Part shown: positions 39,212 through 47,761 of the stretch, piece after piece | Layout: every line of letters begins with the position of its first letter | Numbering within the stretch: position 1 is the first letter of the stretch | Assembly: GCF_002738225.1 (NCBI RefSeq) | Contig: NZ_PEBQ01000001.1 | Span: forward strand, 1 to 64,000 | DNA length: 64,000 nt | DNA from: Acetobacter pomorum | GTDB lineage: Bacteria > Pseudomonadota > Alphaproteobacteria > Acetobacterales > Acetobacteraceae | Reading direction: 5' to 3' | Made by a program: the position numbers and the translations under genes | The notes under the pieces: generated by a model | What the model saw: the letters and a program-made list of their open reading frames with translations, nothing else | What the model was told of the DNA's origin: nothing | The model's database searches: none

Positions 39212-40404
39212 TACAGGTGAAGCGGCGCTATAAATACGTGTCAGAAGATATAGACCGGCACGGCAATGTGCGTGTGTATTTGCGCCGTCCGGGCCATAGA
39301 AAAGTCCGGCTGCATCAGATACCCGGAACGCCGGAATTTGATGAAGAATACCGCAAGGCAATGGCAGGCGAAATCCTGCCAGCCACGCCAACCAGAGAAG
39401 TCGTCATTCCGGGCAGTTTTCGGGATCTGTGCATAAGCTATTTTGGTTCGGCCATATTTGCACGGCTGGATGGTCGCACCCAGTATGTCCGGCATGGCGT
39501 TCTGGATGGTCTGTGTGAAACATGCGGCAAGTTTCAGGTTGCTACCATCCAGCCACGGCATGTTCTGGCGTTGCGAGATAGCAAGCAGGGCAAAGTGGCG
39601 GCAAGCAACGGCATTCTCAAAGCCTTACGCCAGCTTTTTGCATATGGTGTTCAGATTGGCGCGTTAAGCAAAAATCCAGCCAAGGACGTGCCTTATATTC
39701 CATCATCAGGAACGGGTTTTCATAGCTGGTCAGAAAAAGAAATCGAGCAGTTTGAAAATACCCACCCGATTGGAACGCCTGCCAGATTGGCTTTTGCCAT
39801 GCTGCTTTACACAGGGCAGCGCCGTGGTGATGTGGTGCAGATGGGCATCAAGGATGTGCGGGATGGATACATTACCTTCACCCAAGAAAAGAACATCAAG
39901 AAGAAGCCTGTCACACTCACGCTGCCAATCTTTCCTGAACTCAAGAAAATCATAGAGGCAACACCCGGAGCGTTGGAGGGAAACACATTCATCCAAAGCA
40001 CCTATGGCAACCCATACACGCCAGAAGGTTTTGGGAATCGGTTTCGCCAATGGTGCAACGAAGCAGGGCTACCGCATTGCGCAGCGCACGGCTTGCGTAA
40101 GGCAGCAGCGGTGCGGATGGCAGAGATTGGATGCACAGCGCATGAGATCGCGGCTGTAACAGGCCACCGGTCATTGAAAGAGGTTCAACGCTACACGCTT
40201 GCAGCAGATCAGAAGCGACTGGCAGCGAGTGCGTTCGCACGTATGCAGGGACAAGAATTGTCCCACAATGAAGCGAAAAATGCAGAGTGGGACAAAAACA
40301 GCCCGCAGCGCATTGTAATTAAAGGGAAAAAATATGACATGGTGCCCAAGGGCGGGATCGAACCACCGACACTGCGATTTTCAGTCGCATGCTCTACCAA
40401 CTGA
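39208..40404 (+). CDS. int: Tyrosine recombinase (integrase), 398 aa as integrated
   Basis: The catalytic domain has LYTGQRRGDVVQM (first Arg about 204), HGLRKAAAVRM (His-x-x-Arg about 294), TGHRSLKEVQRYT (His, then the nucleophile Tyr about 329). The N-terminal part is an arm/core-binding type domain. The ORF runs through attR and antisense into tRNA-Phe, ending KGGIEPPTLRFSVACSTN, an artefact of the tRNA sequence. In the circular form the frame after KGG would read VSIPNKNK and stop, so the C-terminus changes upon integration. It is the last gene of the island operon. Confidence 0.93.
   Translation: MIQVKRRYKYVSEDIDRHGNVRVYLRRPGHRKVRLHQIPGTPEFDEEYRKAMAGEILPATPTREVVIPGSFRDLCISYFGSAIFARLDGRTQYVRHGVLDGLCETCGKFQVATIQPRHVLALRDSKQGKVAASNGILKALRQLFAYGVQIGALSKNPAKDVPYIPSSGTGFHSWSEKEIEQFENTHPIGTPARLAFAMLLYTGQRRGDVVQMGIKDVRDGYITFTQEKNIKKKPVTLTLPIFPELKKIIEATPGALEGNTFIQSTYGNPYTPEGFGNRFRQWCNEAGLPHCAAHGLRKAAAVRMAEIGCTAHEIAAVTGHRSLKEVQRYTLAADQKRLAASAFARMQGQELSHNEAKNAEWDKNSPQRIVIKGKKYDMVPKGGIEPPTLRFSVACSTN
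40339..40355. repeat. attR core, 17 bp, in tRNA-Phe 3' end
   Basis: Identical to 29875-29891. It contains the T-stem 3' side, acceptor 3' strand and CCA of tRNA-Phe, so integration leaves the tRNA complete. Confidence 0.92.
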
Positions 40405-40415
40405 GCTACTTGGGC
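40340..40415 (-). tRNA. tRNA-Phe (GAA), 76 nt with encoded CCA
   Basis: Acceptor GCCCAAG pairs with CTTGGGC; D-arm TAGCTCAGTTGGTAGAGCA; anticodon arm GCGACTGAAAATCGC with GAA; T-arm GGTGGTTCGATCCCGCC; discriminator A and CCA. It lies 55 nt downstream of yacG on the same strand and is the island's target. Confidence 0.96.
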
Positions 40416-40470
40416 ACCGCAGCCTTGCGGCGTGAGAGAGCATGTATCTCACTCTTAGGTGGAGATCAAG

Positions 40471-40656
40471 TCACCTTTCGTCATTTCTTTCAGCTTTTTC
40501 ATCATTTTCATGCGGAGCAGGTGCGCCGGGAATACGATAGTCGCCAGAAAACCAGCGCCCCAGATCAATATCAGCGCAGCGTTTGGAACAAAAAGGGCGG
40601 AATTCTGCCTGTGCAGGTTTGCCGCATACGGGACATTTGGGGGATTTGGAAGTCAT
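40471..40656 (-). CDS. yacG: DNA gyrase inhibitor YacG (61 aa)
   Basis: A zinc-ribbon protein with CPVCGKP, FCSKRCADIDLGRW and four Cys ligands, ending in an acidic tail. YacG binds GyrB and inhibits gyrase in E. coli. It overlaps the upstream RNase E/G-like gene (ATGA at 40653-40656) and is the last protein gene of the hisG...yacG series before tRNA-Phe. Confidence 0.93.
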   Translation of the reverse strand: MTSKSPKCPVCGKPAQAEFRPFCSKRCADIDLGRWFSGDYRIPGAPAPHENDEKAERNDER

Positions 40657-41735
40657 GCGTCCTGAACCGTCCAGAAAAAGTCAGGTAAAGCGGGATCGGC
40701 TTTTAGGGCCAATGGTTTGCCACGAAGATGCACACAGTCTGCCACTGCCTGAGGATCTTGCTCCAATGCCCGAATAAGCGGAATCCCGCCACGTAAGAGG
40801 GTTGCTGTTGGGGCTTCGGCCAGAATGGTCCGAAGGGCCTTGAGGGCATGCCCATGAGCAGAGTTCAAAAGCTCTGGCAGGGAAGGGTGAATACGCGGGC
40901 GCACAATTTCAATCAGCCCTAAAGCGCTTACACCAAGGCAACGTGGGTGAAGTGGGTCTGTGCGCAAGGCTGTTTGCACAACATCCTGCAGGGCCTGCCG
41001 TTTGCGCATGGCCATGCCTGCGGGGTCAATAACAATTGCCCCGGAAAGATTGCGCAGACGAATTTGATGCAAAAGTTCAGGCAATGCATCTCGGTTGGCT
41101 GCAAACTGTGCTGTCTGTTTGGGGCGGGGGCCAGCAACGGGAGGAGCATCCATATCAATGGCAATCAGGGCAGGTGTTGGTGTAATGGTTGCCTGCATGT
41201 TGCCGGGTAAATCTACGGTGCTTTCTTCCAAAGCATTACATGCTGCCATGATTTCTGGCGGCATTGGGCTAAATCCCGCTTTCCTTCTTGCGCGTAGGGA
41301 AGAAGGCACAAGCGAGGCAGCCAATGGTGTATCTATAGTAATAGCGGCATTTGGCCATTGGGCCGCCAGGCGTTCCAATGGTGTGGGGCCGGGGGTTAGA
41401 AGGCCGATATCCTTACCCTGTGCAGAAGGTTCCAGCATACGCACGCGCACGCCTTTACCACCCTGTGCTGCGCGAGAAACGCAAACAACAATGCTTTGGC
41501 CTTCAGTAAGGTGAGAAACCGCTTTCTGGTCAGAAAGAAAGCCTTGCAGGCCATGCCCCAGATCAACAAAAGCCCCGCCCATAAAAGCCGCTTGGGCTGC
41601 AATACGTGCGACATAGATGTTACCAACAAGATCTGGGCTGGCTGGCCGCCAAAGTGCATAGTCCAGCAGCGTATCATCTTCGGTAACAGCAAGGCGCATT
41701 TCACCGGGAAAGGTGGCAACACGCAGATATTGCAT
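40653..41735 (-). CDS. Ribonuclease E/G family protein, short form (360 aa)
   Basis: Contains an S1-like start (LVGNIYVARIAAQAAFMGGAFVDLGHGLQGFL) and a catalytic region that keeps the two acidic positions (LIAIDMD, GAIVIDPAGM). The canonical VAIDVNSG and VIDFIDM are altered, with Asp replacing the conserved Asn of DVN. It lacks the zinc-link and the long C-terminal scaffold of RNase E. A full RNase E is encoded at 44900-47761, so this is a diverged paralogue common next to maf and yacG in alphaproteobacteria. Its activity is uncertain. Confidence 0.85.
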   Translation of the reverse strand: MQYLRVATFPGEMRLAVTEDDTLLDYALWRPASPDLVGNIYVARIAAQAAFMGGAFVDLGHGLQGFLSDQKAVSHLTEGQSIVVCVSRAAQGGKGVRVRMLEPSAQGKDIGLLTPGPTPLERLAAQWPNAAITIDTPLAASLVPSSLRARRKAGFSPMPPEIMAACNALEESTVDLPGNMQATITPTPALIAIDMDAPPVAGPRPKQTAQFAANRDALPELLHQIRLRNLSGAIVIDPAGMAMRKRQALQDVVQTALRTDPLHPRCLGVSALGLIEIVRPRIHPSLPELLNSAHGHALKALRTILAEAPTATLLRGGIPLIRALEQDPQAVADCVHLRGKPLALKADPALPDFFWTVQDA

Positions 41736-42412
41736 TAGGCCAACCAGTGTCCGGGTTGCCCGCGCAAAAGCTGGGCTGTTTCAAACAGCGGCAAACCAAT
41801 AACACCAGAACTGCTGCCAGAGAGAAAGCGTATAAAACTGGCAGCATGGCCTTGCAGGGCATATCCTCCAGCCTTACCTGCCCAATCACCCGCATCCAAC
41901 AAGGCGTTGATCTGATGGGGTGTGAGACGATTAAACGTGACGGCTGTTTCTACCAGCCGTTCTGCTGTTTTGCCTTTTGTCCAACTGGCACTGGGCATAA
42001 CGGCAACGGAGGTGATAACCGTATGTCGTCTGCCTGAAAGACGTTCCAGACAGAATTGTGCGGTTTCCCGGTTTTCTGCTTTCGGCAGAATACGCCGCCC
42101 CAGTGTCACCACTGTATCAGCTGCAAGAACCAATGCAGGTTCAGTTATACAACCGGCCACAGCGCGCGCTTTCTCTAACGCCATACGGCGCGCATAGGCA
42201 CGTGGAAGCTCGTTTTTTAGGGGCGTTTCATCAATGTCCGCTGGAACAATGCGGTCAGGCACAACGCCAATCTGGCGCAGCAGATCTACCCGCCGTGGCG
42301 AAGCAGATGCCAATATAAGGAGAGGTGTTTCTCCTTTAACGGAGGTCTGCTGGCCAGAGACTGTCACGGCGTTATTTGAAGCGGAACGTAATGCGACCCT
42401 TGGAAAGGTCAT
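41735..42412 (-). CDS. maf: Maf family nucleotide pyrophosphatase
   Basis: Typical Maf motifs: [18 protein letters not shown] at the core start, [33 protein letters not shown], and [29 protein letters not shown] at the end. Maf proteins hydrolyse non-canonical nucleoside triphosphates and are linked to cell division arrest. The ATG at 42412 lies inside infA; a GTG at 42367 just after the infA stop is an equally plausible start, and neither has a good ribosome site. The stop overlaps the RNase start (A of ATG at 41735). Confidence 0.9.
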   Translation of the reverse strand: MTFPRVALRSASNNAVTVSGQQTSVKGETPLLILASASPRRVDLLRQIGVVPDRIVPADIDETPLKNELPRAYARRMALEKARAVAGCITEPALVLAADTVVTLGRRILPKAENRETAQFCLERLSGRRHTVITSVAVMPSASWTKGKTAERLVETAVTFNRLTPHQINALLDAGDWAGKAGGYALQGHAASFIRFLSGSSSGVIGLPLFETAQLLRGQPGHWLA

Positions 42413-42590
42413 AAGGTGTCATTTCAACATTCACGCGGTCACCCGCCAGAACACGAATACGGTTCTTGCGCATTTTGCCGCTGGTATGCGCCAGAATAAC
42501 GTGTTCGTTGTCCAGCTTTACGCGGAACATGGCATTAGGCAGCAGTTCGGTTACCGTGCCGCTAAATTCAATCATGTCTTCTTTAGACAT
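42372..42590 (-). CDS. infA: Translation initiation factor IF-1 (72 aa)
   Basis: A single S1/OB fold: [69 protein letters not shown]. Length is exactly that of the family. IF-1 binds the A site of the 30S subunit at initiation. It is encoded between hisD and maf, the usual place in this group. Confidence 0.98.
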   Translation of the reverse strand: MSKEDMIEFSGTVTELLPNAMFRVKLDNEHVILAHTSGKMRKNRIRVLAGDRVNVEMTPYDLSKGRITFRFK

Positions 42591-42664
42591 TGCATCCTTC
42601 GTATGTTTCAGAGCCGTTAAGGGTCAATCTTGGTGAGCAGATATGGGTGAGGGGCAGCCTATGG

Positions 42665-43978
42665 TCAAGCATTAGGTGTGGAGGCTGCCAGAACATCCAG
42701 TCTGGCGGAAACGCTAAGTGCATGGGCTTCCAGTCCTTCAGCCTGAGCCAGTGCCACAGCGGCAGGCCCGATCTGGCGGAGGGCATCTGGGCCGCCGGAC
42801 AGGAAAGTTGTGCGCTTCATAAAGTCAAAAACAGACAGGCCAGACGCAAAACGGGCCGTGCGGGATGTGGGAAGCACATGGTTGGGCCCGCCTACGTAAT
42901 CCCCTATGGCTTCTGGGCAGAAACGGCCCAGAAAAGCCGCTCCGGCATGGCGTACGTGGGCAAACAGGCTTTCCGGGTCATCCACCATCAGCTCAAGATG
43001 TTCAGGGGCCAGACGGTTTGCCAGTTCCACCGCTTCCTTCATATCTCGGCAGATCAGCACGGCGCCATTGCGTGTCCAGCTTGCCCCGGCAATAGCTGCG
43101 CGGGATAGCACACGCAATTCTGTTTCCACCGCCTGAATAACGGTATCAGCAAATGCCGCATTAGGCGTAATAAGCGTGGCTTGTGCACATTCATCATGCT
43201 CAGCCTGTGCCAGCAGGTCCAAAGCAATCAGGCGTGGATTCGTGTTCGAATCGGCAATCACCACTACATCAGATGGACCTGCAATGCTGTCTATGCCCAC
43301 ATATCCAAAAACCTGACGCTTGGCTTCGGCCACATATGCATTGCCGGGGCCAACAATACGGTCAACAGGGCGGATGGTTTGGGTGCCATAGGCCATGGCG
43401 CCTACAGCCTGAGCACCACCCACACGGTATATTTCTGTCACCCCGGCCCGGTGTGCGGCGGCTAGTACCAGCGGGTTAATTACACCATCTGGTGTAGGCA
43501 CGCACATGGCCAAACGCTGTACCCCGGCAACCTTGGCGGGAATGGCGTTCATCAATACAGAGGAAGGGTAGGCCGCTTTGCCACCGGGAACATATAAGCC
43601 TACGGCATCCAACGGAATCCAGCGCATGCCCAATGTCATGCCCACATCATCTGTATAACGGATATCAGATGGAAGTTGGGTTTTATGGAAGGATTCAATG
43701 CGCTGCGCAGCAATATCCAATGCTTCCAGAAGTTCTGGTTGAACCTGCGCGCGTGCCTGCTCAATCTCCTGCGTGGTAAAAGCGAGCTGCTGTGCGGTAA
43801 GTGGCAGACGGTCAAAACGTTCTGTAAAGGCACAAAGTGCAGCATCGCCTTCTTTGCGCACGGCAGCCAGAATATCTTCAACCGGTTTATGAACTTCCTG
43901 CCCTTGTTCCTCACGGTTGGAAAGAAGAGCGGTAAAGGCGGTTTCAAAATTCGGTTCGCGCGTATCAAGCCGTTTCAT
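42665..43978 (-). CDS. hisD: Histidinol dehydrogenase (437 aa)
   Basis: Catalyses the last two steps of histidine synthesis, L-histidinol to L-histidine, with NAD and zinc. Motifs: LGMRWIPLDAVGLYVPGGKAAYPSSVLMNAIPA, GPGNAYVAEAKRQVFG, IDSIAGPSDVVVIAD, LLAQAEHDECAQATLIT, and PNHVLPTSRTARFASGLSVFDFMKR. Length is normal. The hisG gene is 14 nt upstream, so hisG-hisD form an operon that continues to infA. Confidence 0.97.
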   Translation of the reverse strand: MKRLDTREPNFETAFTALLSNREEQGQEVHKPVEDILAAVRKEGDAALCAFTERFDRLPLTAQQLAFTTQEIEQARAQVQPELLEALDIAAQRIESFHKTQLPSDIRYTDDVGMTLGMRWIPLDAVGLYVPGGKAAYPSSVLMNAIPAKVAGVQRLAMCVPTPDGVINPLVLAAAHRAGVTEIYRVGGAQAVGAMAYGTQTIRPVDRIVGPGNAYVAEAKRQVFGYVGIDSIAGPSDVVVIADSNTNPRLIALDLLAQAEHDECAQATLITPNAAFADTVIQAVETELRVLSRAAIAGASWTRNGAVLICRDMKEAVELANRLAPEHLELMVDDPESLFAHVRHAGAAFLGRFCPEAIGDYVGGPNHVLPTSRTARFASGLSVFDFMKRTTFLSGGPDALRQIGPAAVALAQAEGLEAHALSVSARLDVLAASTPNA

Positions 43979-43992
43979 GGAATGCGTCTGCC

Positions 43993-44724
43993 TTACACAT
44001 TTTCCGCAATAGGCGAGGATGCTGCCAGCGCCGTGCGAAAGCGGGAGAGAATACGATCAATTTGTTCCGGACGGGTTTTAAGGGCCGTACGGTTAACAAT
44101 AACGCGGCTGGTAACCTGAGCGATGGTTTCCACTTCCTTCAGGCCATTGGCTTTCAAGGTGGAGCCTGTATCTACCAGATCCACAATTAAGCGGGAAAGG
44201 CCAAGCATTGGGGCCAGTTCCATGGCGCCATGCAAATGCACAATGGTGGCGTTAATGCCGCGGGCTGCAAAAAAGCGCCGCGTAATGGCCGGGTATTTGG
44301 TGGCCACCCGTACTTCAGACCAACGCTTCCACTCCTGCGGATCATGCGGAAGGTGAGCGGGCTGCGCGACAGAAATCCGGCATGCGCCAATGCCCAGATC
44401 AAGCGGGGCATAAATTTCGGGGTAATCAAACTCCATCAGCACATCAGAGCCGCACACACCAACCTGTGCACCGCCGCTGGCAACAAAGGTTGCAACATCA
44501 AACGAGCGCACGCGCACAACATCAACTGAAGGATCCTGCGTGGGGAAGCGCAGTTTACGGCTATCTCCCCCCAGACATTCCGGGGCAGGTGCCATGCCGG
44601 TGCCGGACATAAGCGGAGATACCGCCTTGAGGATACGCCCTTTAGGGAGAGCCAGAACAATACGCCCGTTATCTTCCGTGCCGAAAGGTGTTTCGGTCTG
44701 ATGGGCTGAGCGGGGACGGTTCAT
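43993..44724 (-). CDS. hisG: ATP phosphoribosyltransferase, short form (243 aa)
   Basis: The first enzyme of histidine synthesis. Motifs: IVLALPKGRILKAVSPLMSG, RKLRFPTQDPSVDVVRVRSFDVATFVASGGAQVGVCGSDVLMEF, VHLHGAMELAPMLGLSRLIVDLVDTGSTLKANGLKEVE (PRPP loop). It lacks the C-terminal regulatory domain of long HisG, so it should need HisZ, which is not in this window. ATG 44724 has GGAG 5-6 nt upstream; the longer ORF from 44754 is less likely. Confidence 0.95.
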   Translation of the reverse strand: MNRPRSAHQTETPFGTEDNGRIVLALPKGRILKAVSPLMSGTGMAPAPECLGGDSRKLRFPTQDPSVDVVRVRSFDVATFVASGGAQVGVCGSDVLMEFDYPEIYAPLDLGIGACRISVAQPAHLPHDPQEWKRWSEVRVATKYPAITRRFFAARGINATIVHLHGAMELAPMLGLSRLIVDLVDTGSTLKANGLKEVETIAQVTSRVIVNRTALKTRPEQIDRILSRFRTALAASSPIAENV

Positions 44725-44802
44725 GAAAACTCCGGCGGAGGTAAAGCGTGTCAAATCAGGCCTGAACTCCTACCACAAGGCGCCGTAGAAGAAAAATATG
44801 TA

Positions 44803-44846
44803 GTAGCCACATCTGCCATCAGTTTGTTTCTGGCAGATGTGGCTAC
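44803..44846 (-). terminator. Terminator of rne (16-bp stem)
   Basis: GTAGCCACATCTGCCA (44803-44818) pairs perfectly with TGGCAGATGTGGCTAC (44831-44846). Reading on the minus strand, a TTTTTC run follows a few bases after the stem. It separates rne from hisG. Confidence 0.82.
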
Positions 44847-44899
44847 ATGTCAGATCTAAAGTGGAAATCCCTTTAAATCTGTAAAGGCATGGTGTGGTT

Positions 44900-47761
44900 T
44901 TACTTTTTCCACCACCCAGTACGTCGGCGTGTTGCCGGCGGGCTATCTTCGATCACGATAGGCTGAACAACGGCTTCTTCTTTTTCAGAAGGTTCAGATG
45001 CGGCTTCTTTCGGAGCAGTCACCGCTTCTGTGCCGTTAGCAGCTTCTGTGGTGGCTGCGGGTTCTGCCTTTTTACGTGTGGAACGCCGACGGGTCGTTTT
45101 CTTTGGTTTTTCCTCAGCAGTTTCTTCTGTGGTCGTTTCTGCTGTTTCAGCCGCTGTATCTTTTGCCGCAGTTTTGCGGCGGGTCACGCGTCGGCGCGCA
45201 GGCTTTTTAGGGGCTTCAGCTTCTGCTGCGGCAGTATCTTCCGCGGGTGCCGTAACAGTGGCTTCTTCAGCTGTGTCCTGCTTGGTGCCTTCTTCAGCCG
45301 CAGGTTCCGCCTTTTTCCGTGTACGCCGCCGCCGTGGTTTTGGCGCTTCTTCCGTTTTTTCCGGCTCTTCCGGGGCTATTGCGACAGGCTGAGGTGTAAC
45401 CTCTTCTACTTGAGGAGGGTGTTCTACAACCACACTTGTTGCTTCTTCCTGCACATCAGAAGCTTTAACTTCAGGTTCAACTTCAGCAGAATGTTGGCGC
45501 GCAGTATTTTCCAGCAGTTCAAAAATATCTGGAGCATCGCCAAATGGATTGGCCGGGGTTGGACCTTCCCAAGTAGGCATATTTGGCCGTGGTGCCGGAC
45601 CTTCTGCAATATCTACATGAATTTCCGTGCGAGGTTCAGCCGGTTTGCGCACGCGGGACCGACGTGTTCTGCGGCGGCCTGGCACCAGATTGGCTTCTGT
45701 TTCTGCTTCAGCAGCAGGTTCATCCACGTTTTCTGGGGCGGAAAGCGGGATGTTTGCGCCAGCTTCCGAGATTTCTGTATCAGGCTGTGTTTGGGTATCC
45801 GGTGCCTGACTGGTTTCCTGATCACTCCGACGGCGACGACGGCGACGGCGACGGCGGCGCGGTTCGTCAGAATTATCGGCAGTGTCCTGAATTGTGGAAG
45901 TGGCTGCTACCGGAACTTCGGGCACCGCAGATGCAACTTCATCAGCCATAATGTTTTCAACTGGTGGCAGCGGCGGCTGAATACGTGGAGGGCGTGCATG
46001 CTGGCGGCGTTCAATACGGATTTCCGGCGCCGGCAGTGTGTTGTCTGGTGCAAACAGCACTTCCATCTGGTGGCGCTGTTCAATCTGGATCAGCCAATCC
46101 CGCTTGTTGTTCAGGATATAGAAAGCAATCTCTGCAGCAACATGAACGGTAATGGCACCCGCACGGCGGCGTGCGCCTTCTTCTTCCACGGTACGAAGAA
46201 CATGCAGGGCGGAACTTTCAATGCTGCGCACCATGCCGGTGCCATCGCAATGCGGGCAGGGCATAAAGGCAGCTTCCGCCACAGAAGGCCGCAACCGCTG
46301 GCGCGACATTTCCAGCAACCCAAAATGGGAGATGGAACCAATTTGGATACGTGCCCGATCATGCCGTAAGGCATCTTTCAGGCGGCGTTCAATCATGGAG
46401 TTGTGGCGGCGGGACTCCATGTCAATAAAATCAATTACAATCAGGCCGGCCAAGTCGCGTAGCCGCAACTGGCGGGCCACTTCATCAGCGGCTTCCTGAT
46501 TGGTGCGGAAGGCTGTTTCCTCAATGTTGCGCTGGCTGGTTGCCTTGCCAGAGTTTACATCAATGGCAACCAGAGCTTCGGTCTGGTTAATGACCAGATA
46601 ACCGCCGGAGCGCAGAGAAACCACGGGGGAGAACATGGCATCCAGATGTCCTTCCACATGGTAATGGGTGAACAGGGGCTGGTTTTCCTTATTCCACAAT
46701 CGCACTTTTTCGGCGTGCTGAGGCATTAGCATGCGCATAAAGTCTCGCGCAGCTTTCCAGCCACTTTCTCCATCCACCAGAATTTCACTGATTTCGCGGC
46801 TGTAAACATCGCGGATGGCGCGCTTAACCAGGCTCGCTTCTTCATAGATCAGAGCGGGTGCAACGGATTGAAGCGTATGTTCGCGAATATCATCCCATAG
46901 GTGCAGAAGATATTCGCAATCACGCGTAATTTCCGGGCCGGGGCGCTGTGCGCCAGCTGTGCGCACAATCATGGCCATGCCGCGGGGCAGGTTAAGGTCA
47001 GAAACAATATCCCGCAGGCGGCGGCGGTCTGCTACAGATGTAATCTTGCGTGAAACACCGCCACCGCGCAGGGCATTGGGCATAAGCACACAGTAACGGC
47101 CTGCCAAAGAGACATAGGTGGTCAGGGCAGCGCCCTTATTCCCACGTTCTTCCTTAACCACCTGCACCAGCAGCACCTGCCGGCGGCGAATAACTTCCTG
47201 AATACGGTAATTGCGCAGGAACCGGGCAATACGTTTTTGAATAAGGGCTTCTTCACCCGTATCCGTTTCGCCGCCTACATAATCGGGCGCATCCTGCTTG
47301 CTGGAAGAGCGTTCTGCCTGTTCCGCACCTTCATCTTCTTCATTCTCTGCGGCAGTGTCAGATTCAGATGCAGTGGTGTCCTGCTCAGCCCCAGTCTCAG
47401 CGGCTGGCGTTTCTGCGCTATCAGGGCCATCATCTTCATTTGCGCTGTTTTCACTATTTTCTAGCAGCGCTTCTTCTTCAGCCTGAAGGGCCAGCAGTTT
47501 TTCGCGGTCAGAAACCGGGATCTGATAGTAGTCCGGGTGAATTTCGCTAAAAGCCAGAAAACCGTGTCGGTTGCCGCCATATTCTACAAAGGCGGCCTGC
47601 AGGCTTGGCTCTACGCGAATAACGCGGGCAAGGTAGATGTTCCCCTTAAGCTGTTTTTTGGCAGCAGATTCAACATCATAATCTTCAAGCCGATTTCCGT
47701 CCATTACAACAACACGCGTTTCTTCCGCGTGTGTCGCGTCGATCAGCATACGCTTTGACAT
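44900..47761 (-). CDS. rne: Ribonuclease E (953 aa)
   Basis: From the N-terminus: MSKRMLIDATHAEETRVVVM, the S1 domain (LKGNIYLARVIRVEPSLQAAFVEYGGNRHGFL) interrupted by a large acidic insert (about 115-190, Glu/Asp/Ala-rich), DNase-I-like catalytic region with LVAIDVNSGKATSQRNIEETAF and LIVIDFIDMESRRH, zinc-link CPHCDGTG. The C-terminal third is an intrinsically disordered scaffold with a run of arginines (RRRRRRRRRR, encoded by CGACGG-type repeats near 45828-45860) and basic AR-type segments. It initiates mRNA decay and processes rRNA/tRNA. ATG 47761 starts the family-conserved sequence; the upstream 53 codons of the ORF are not conserved-looking. Confidence 0.96.
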   Translation of the reverse strand: MSKRMLIDATHAEETRVVVMDGNRLEDYDVESAAKKQLKGNIYLARVIRVEPSLQAAFVEYGGNRHGFLAFSEIHPDYYQIPVSDREKLLALQAEEEALLENSENSANEDDGPDSAETPAAETGAEQDTTASESDTAAENEEDEGAEQAERSSSKQDAPDYVGGETDTGEEALIQKRIARFLRNYRIQEVIRRRQVLLVQVVKEERGNKGAALTTYVSLAGRYCVLMPNALRGGGVSRKITSVADRRRLRDIVSDLNLPRGMAMIVRTAGAQRPGPEITRDCEYLLHLWDDIREHTLQSVAPALIYEEASLVKRAIRDVYSREISEILVDGESGWKAARDFMRMLMPQHAEKVRLWNKENQPLFTHYHVEGHLDAMFSPVVSLRSGGYLVINQTEALVAIDVNSGKATSQRNIEETAFRTNQEAADEVARQLRLRDLAGLIVIDFIDMESRRHNSMIERRLKDALRHDRARIQIGSISHFGLLEMSRQRLRPSVAEAAFMPCPHCDGTGMVRSIESSALHVLRTVEEEGARRRAGAITVHVAAEIAFYILNNKRDWLIQIEQRHQMEVLFAPDNTLPAPEIRIERRQHARPPRIQPPLPPVENIMADEVASAVPEVPVAATSTIQDTADNSDEPRRRRRRRRRRRSDQETSQAPDTQTQPDTEISEAGANIPLSAPENVDEPAAEAETEANLVPGRRRTRRSRVRKPAEPRTEIHVDIAEGPAPRPNMPTWEGPTPANPFGDAPDIFELLENTARQHSAEVEPEVKASDVQEEATSVVVEHPPQVEEVTPQPVAIAPEEPEKTEEAPKPRRRRTRKKAEPAAEEGTKQDTAEEATVTAPAEDTAAAEAEAPKKPARRRVTRRKTAAKDTAAETAETTTEETAEEKPKKTTRRRSTRKKAEPAATTEAANGTEAVTAPKEAASEPSEKEEAVVQPIVIEDSPPATRRRTGWWKK

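Larger units (their letters stand above)
29875..40355 (+). mobile_element. tRNA-Phe-integrated phage-inducible-island-like element with its own capsid genes (10.5 kb)
   Basis: The limits are a 17-bp direct repeat (29875-29891 and 40339-40355), the right copy being the 3' end of tRNA-Phe. All genes face right: VapE-like primase/helicase, HNH, connector, TerL, a small signal-bearing protein, two small proteins, capsid, protease, portal, AlpA-like, integrase. Start/stop overlaps (ATGA or TGATG) occur at 32463, 35802, 35990, 37279, 37812, 38933 and 39208. There is no tail, lysis, repressor or antirepressor gene. This head-plus-packaging, no-tail set, with primase, AlpA and integrase, is what has been described for capsid-forming PICIs. 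Naming it so is my inference. Confidence 0.85.

Noticed and set aside
39484..39494. Third occurrence of TATGTCC as a possible RNA motif copy
   Set aside because: It lies within the integrase coding region and none of the stems or the GNRA hairpin can be drawn around it.
40339..40404. Conserved-looking peptide at the integrase end (GIEPPTLRFSVACSTN)
   Set aside because: It is the antisense translation of tRNA-Phe, a known annotation artefact, not a protein domain.
45828..45860. Tandem CGACGG-type repeats that could suggest a short repeat array
   Set aside because: They encode the arginine run of RNase E in frame; there are no spacers, so this is not a CRISPR or regulatory array. No CRISPR array was seen anywhere in the window.
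44894..46369. Long + strand ORF of 491 codons opposite rne
   Set aside because: It is antisense to the arginine/alanine/glutamate-rich C-terminal scaffold of RNase E. Its product is Cys/Phe/Arg-rich low complexity, as expected of a shadow.
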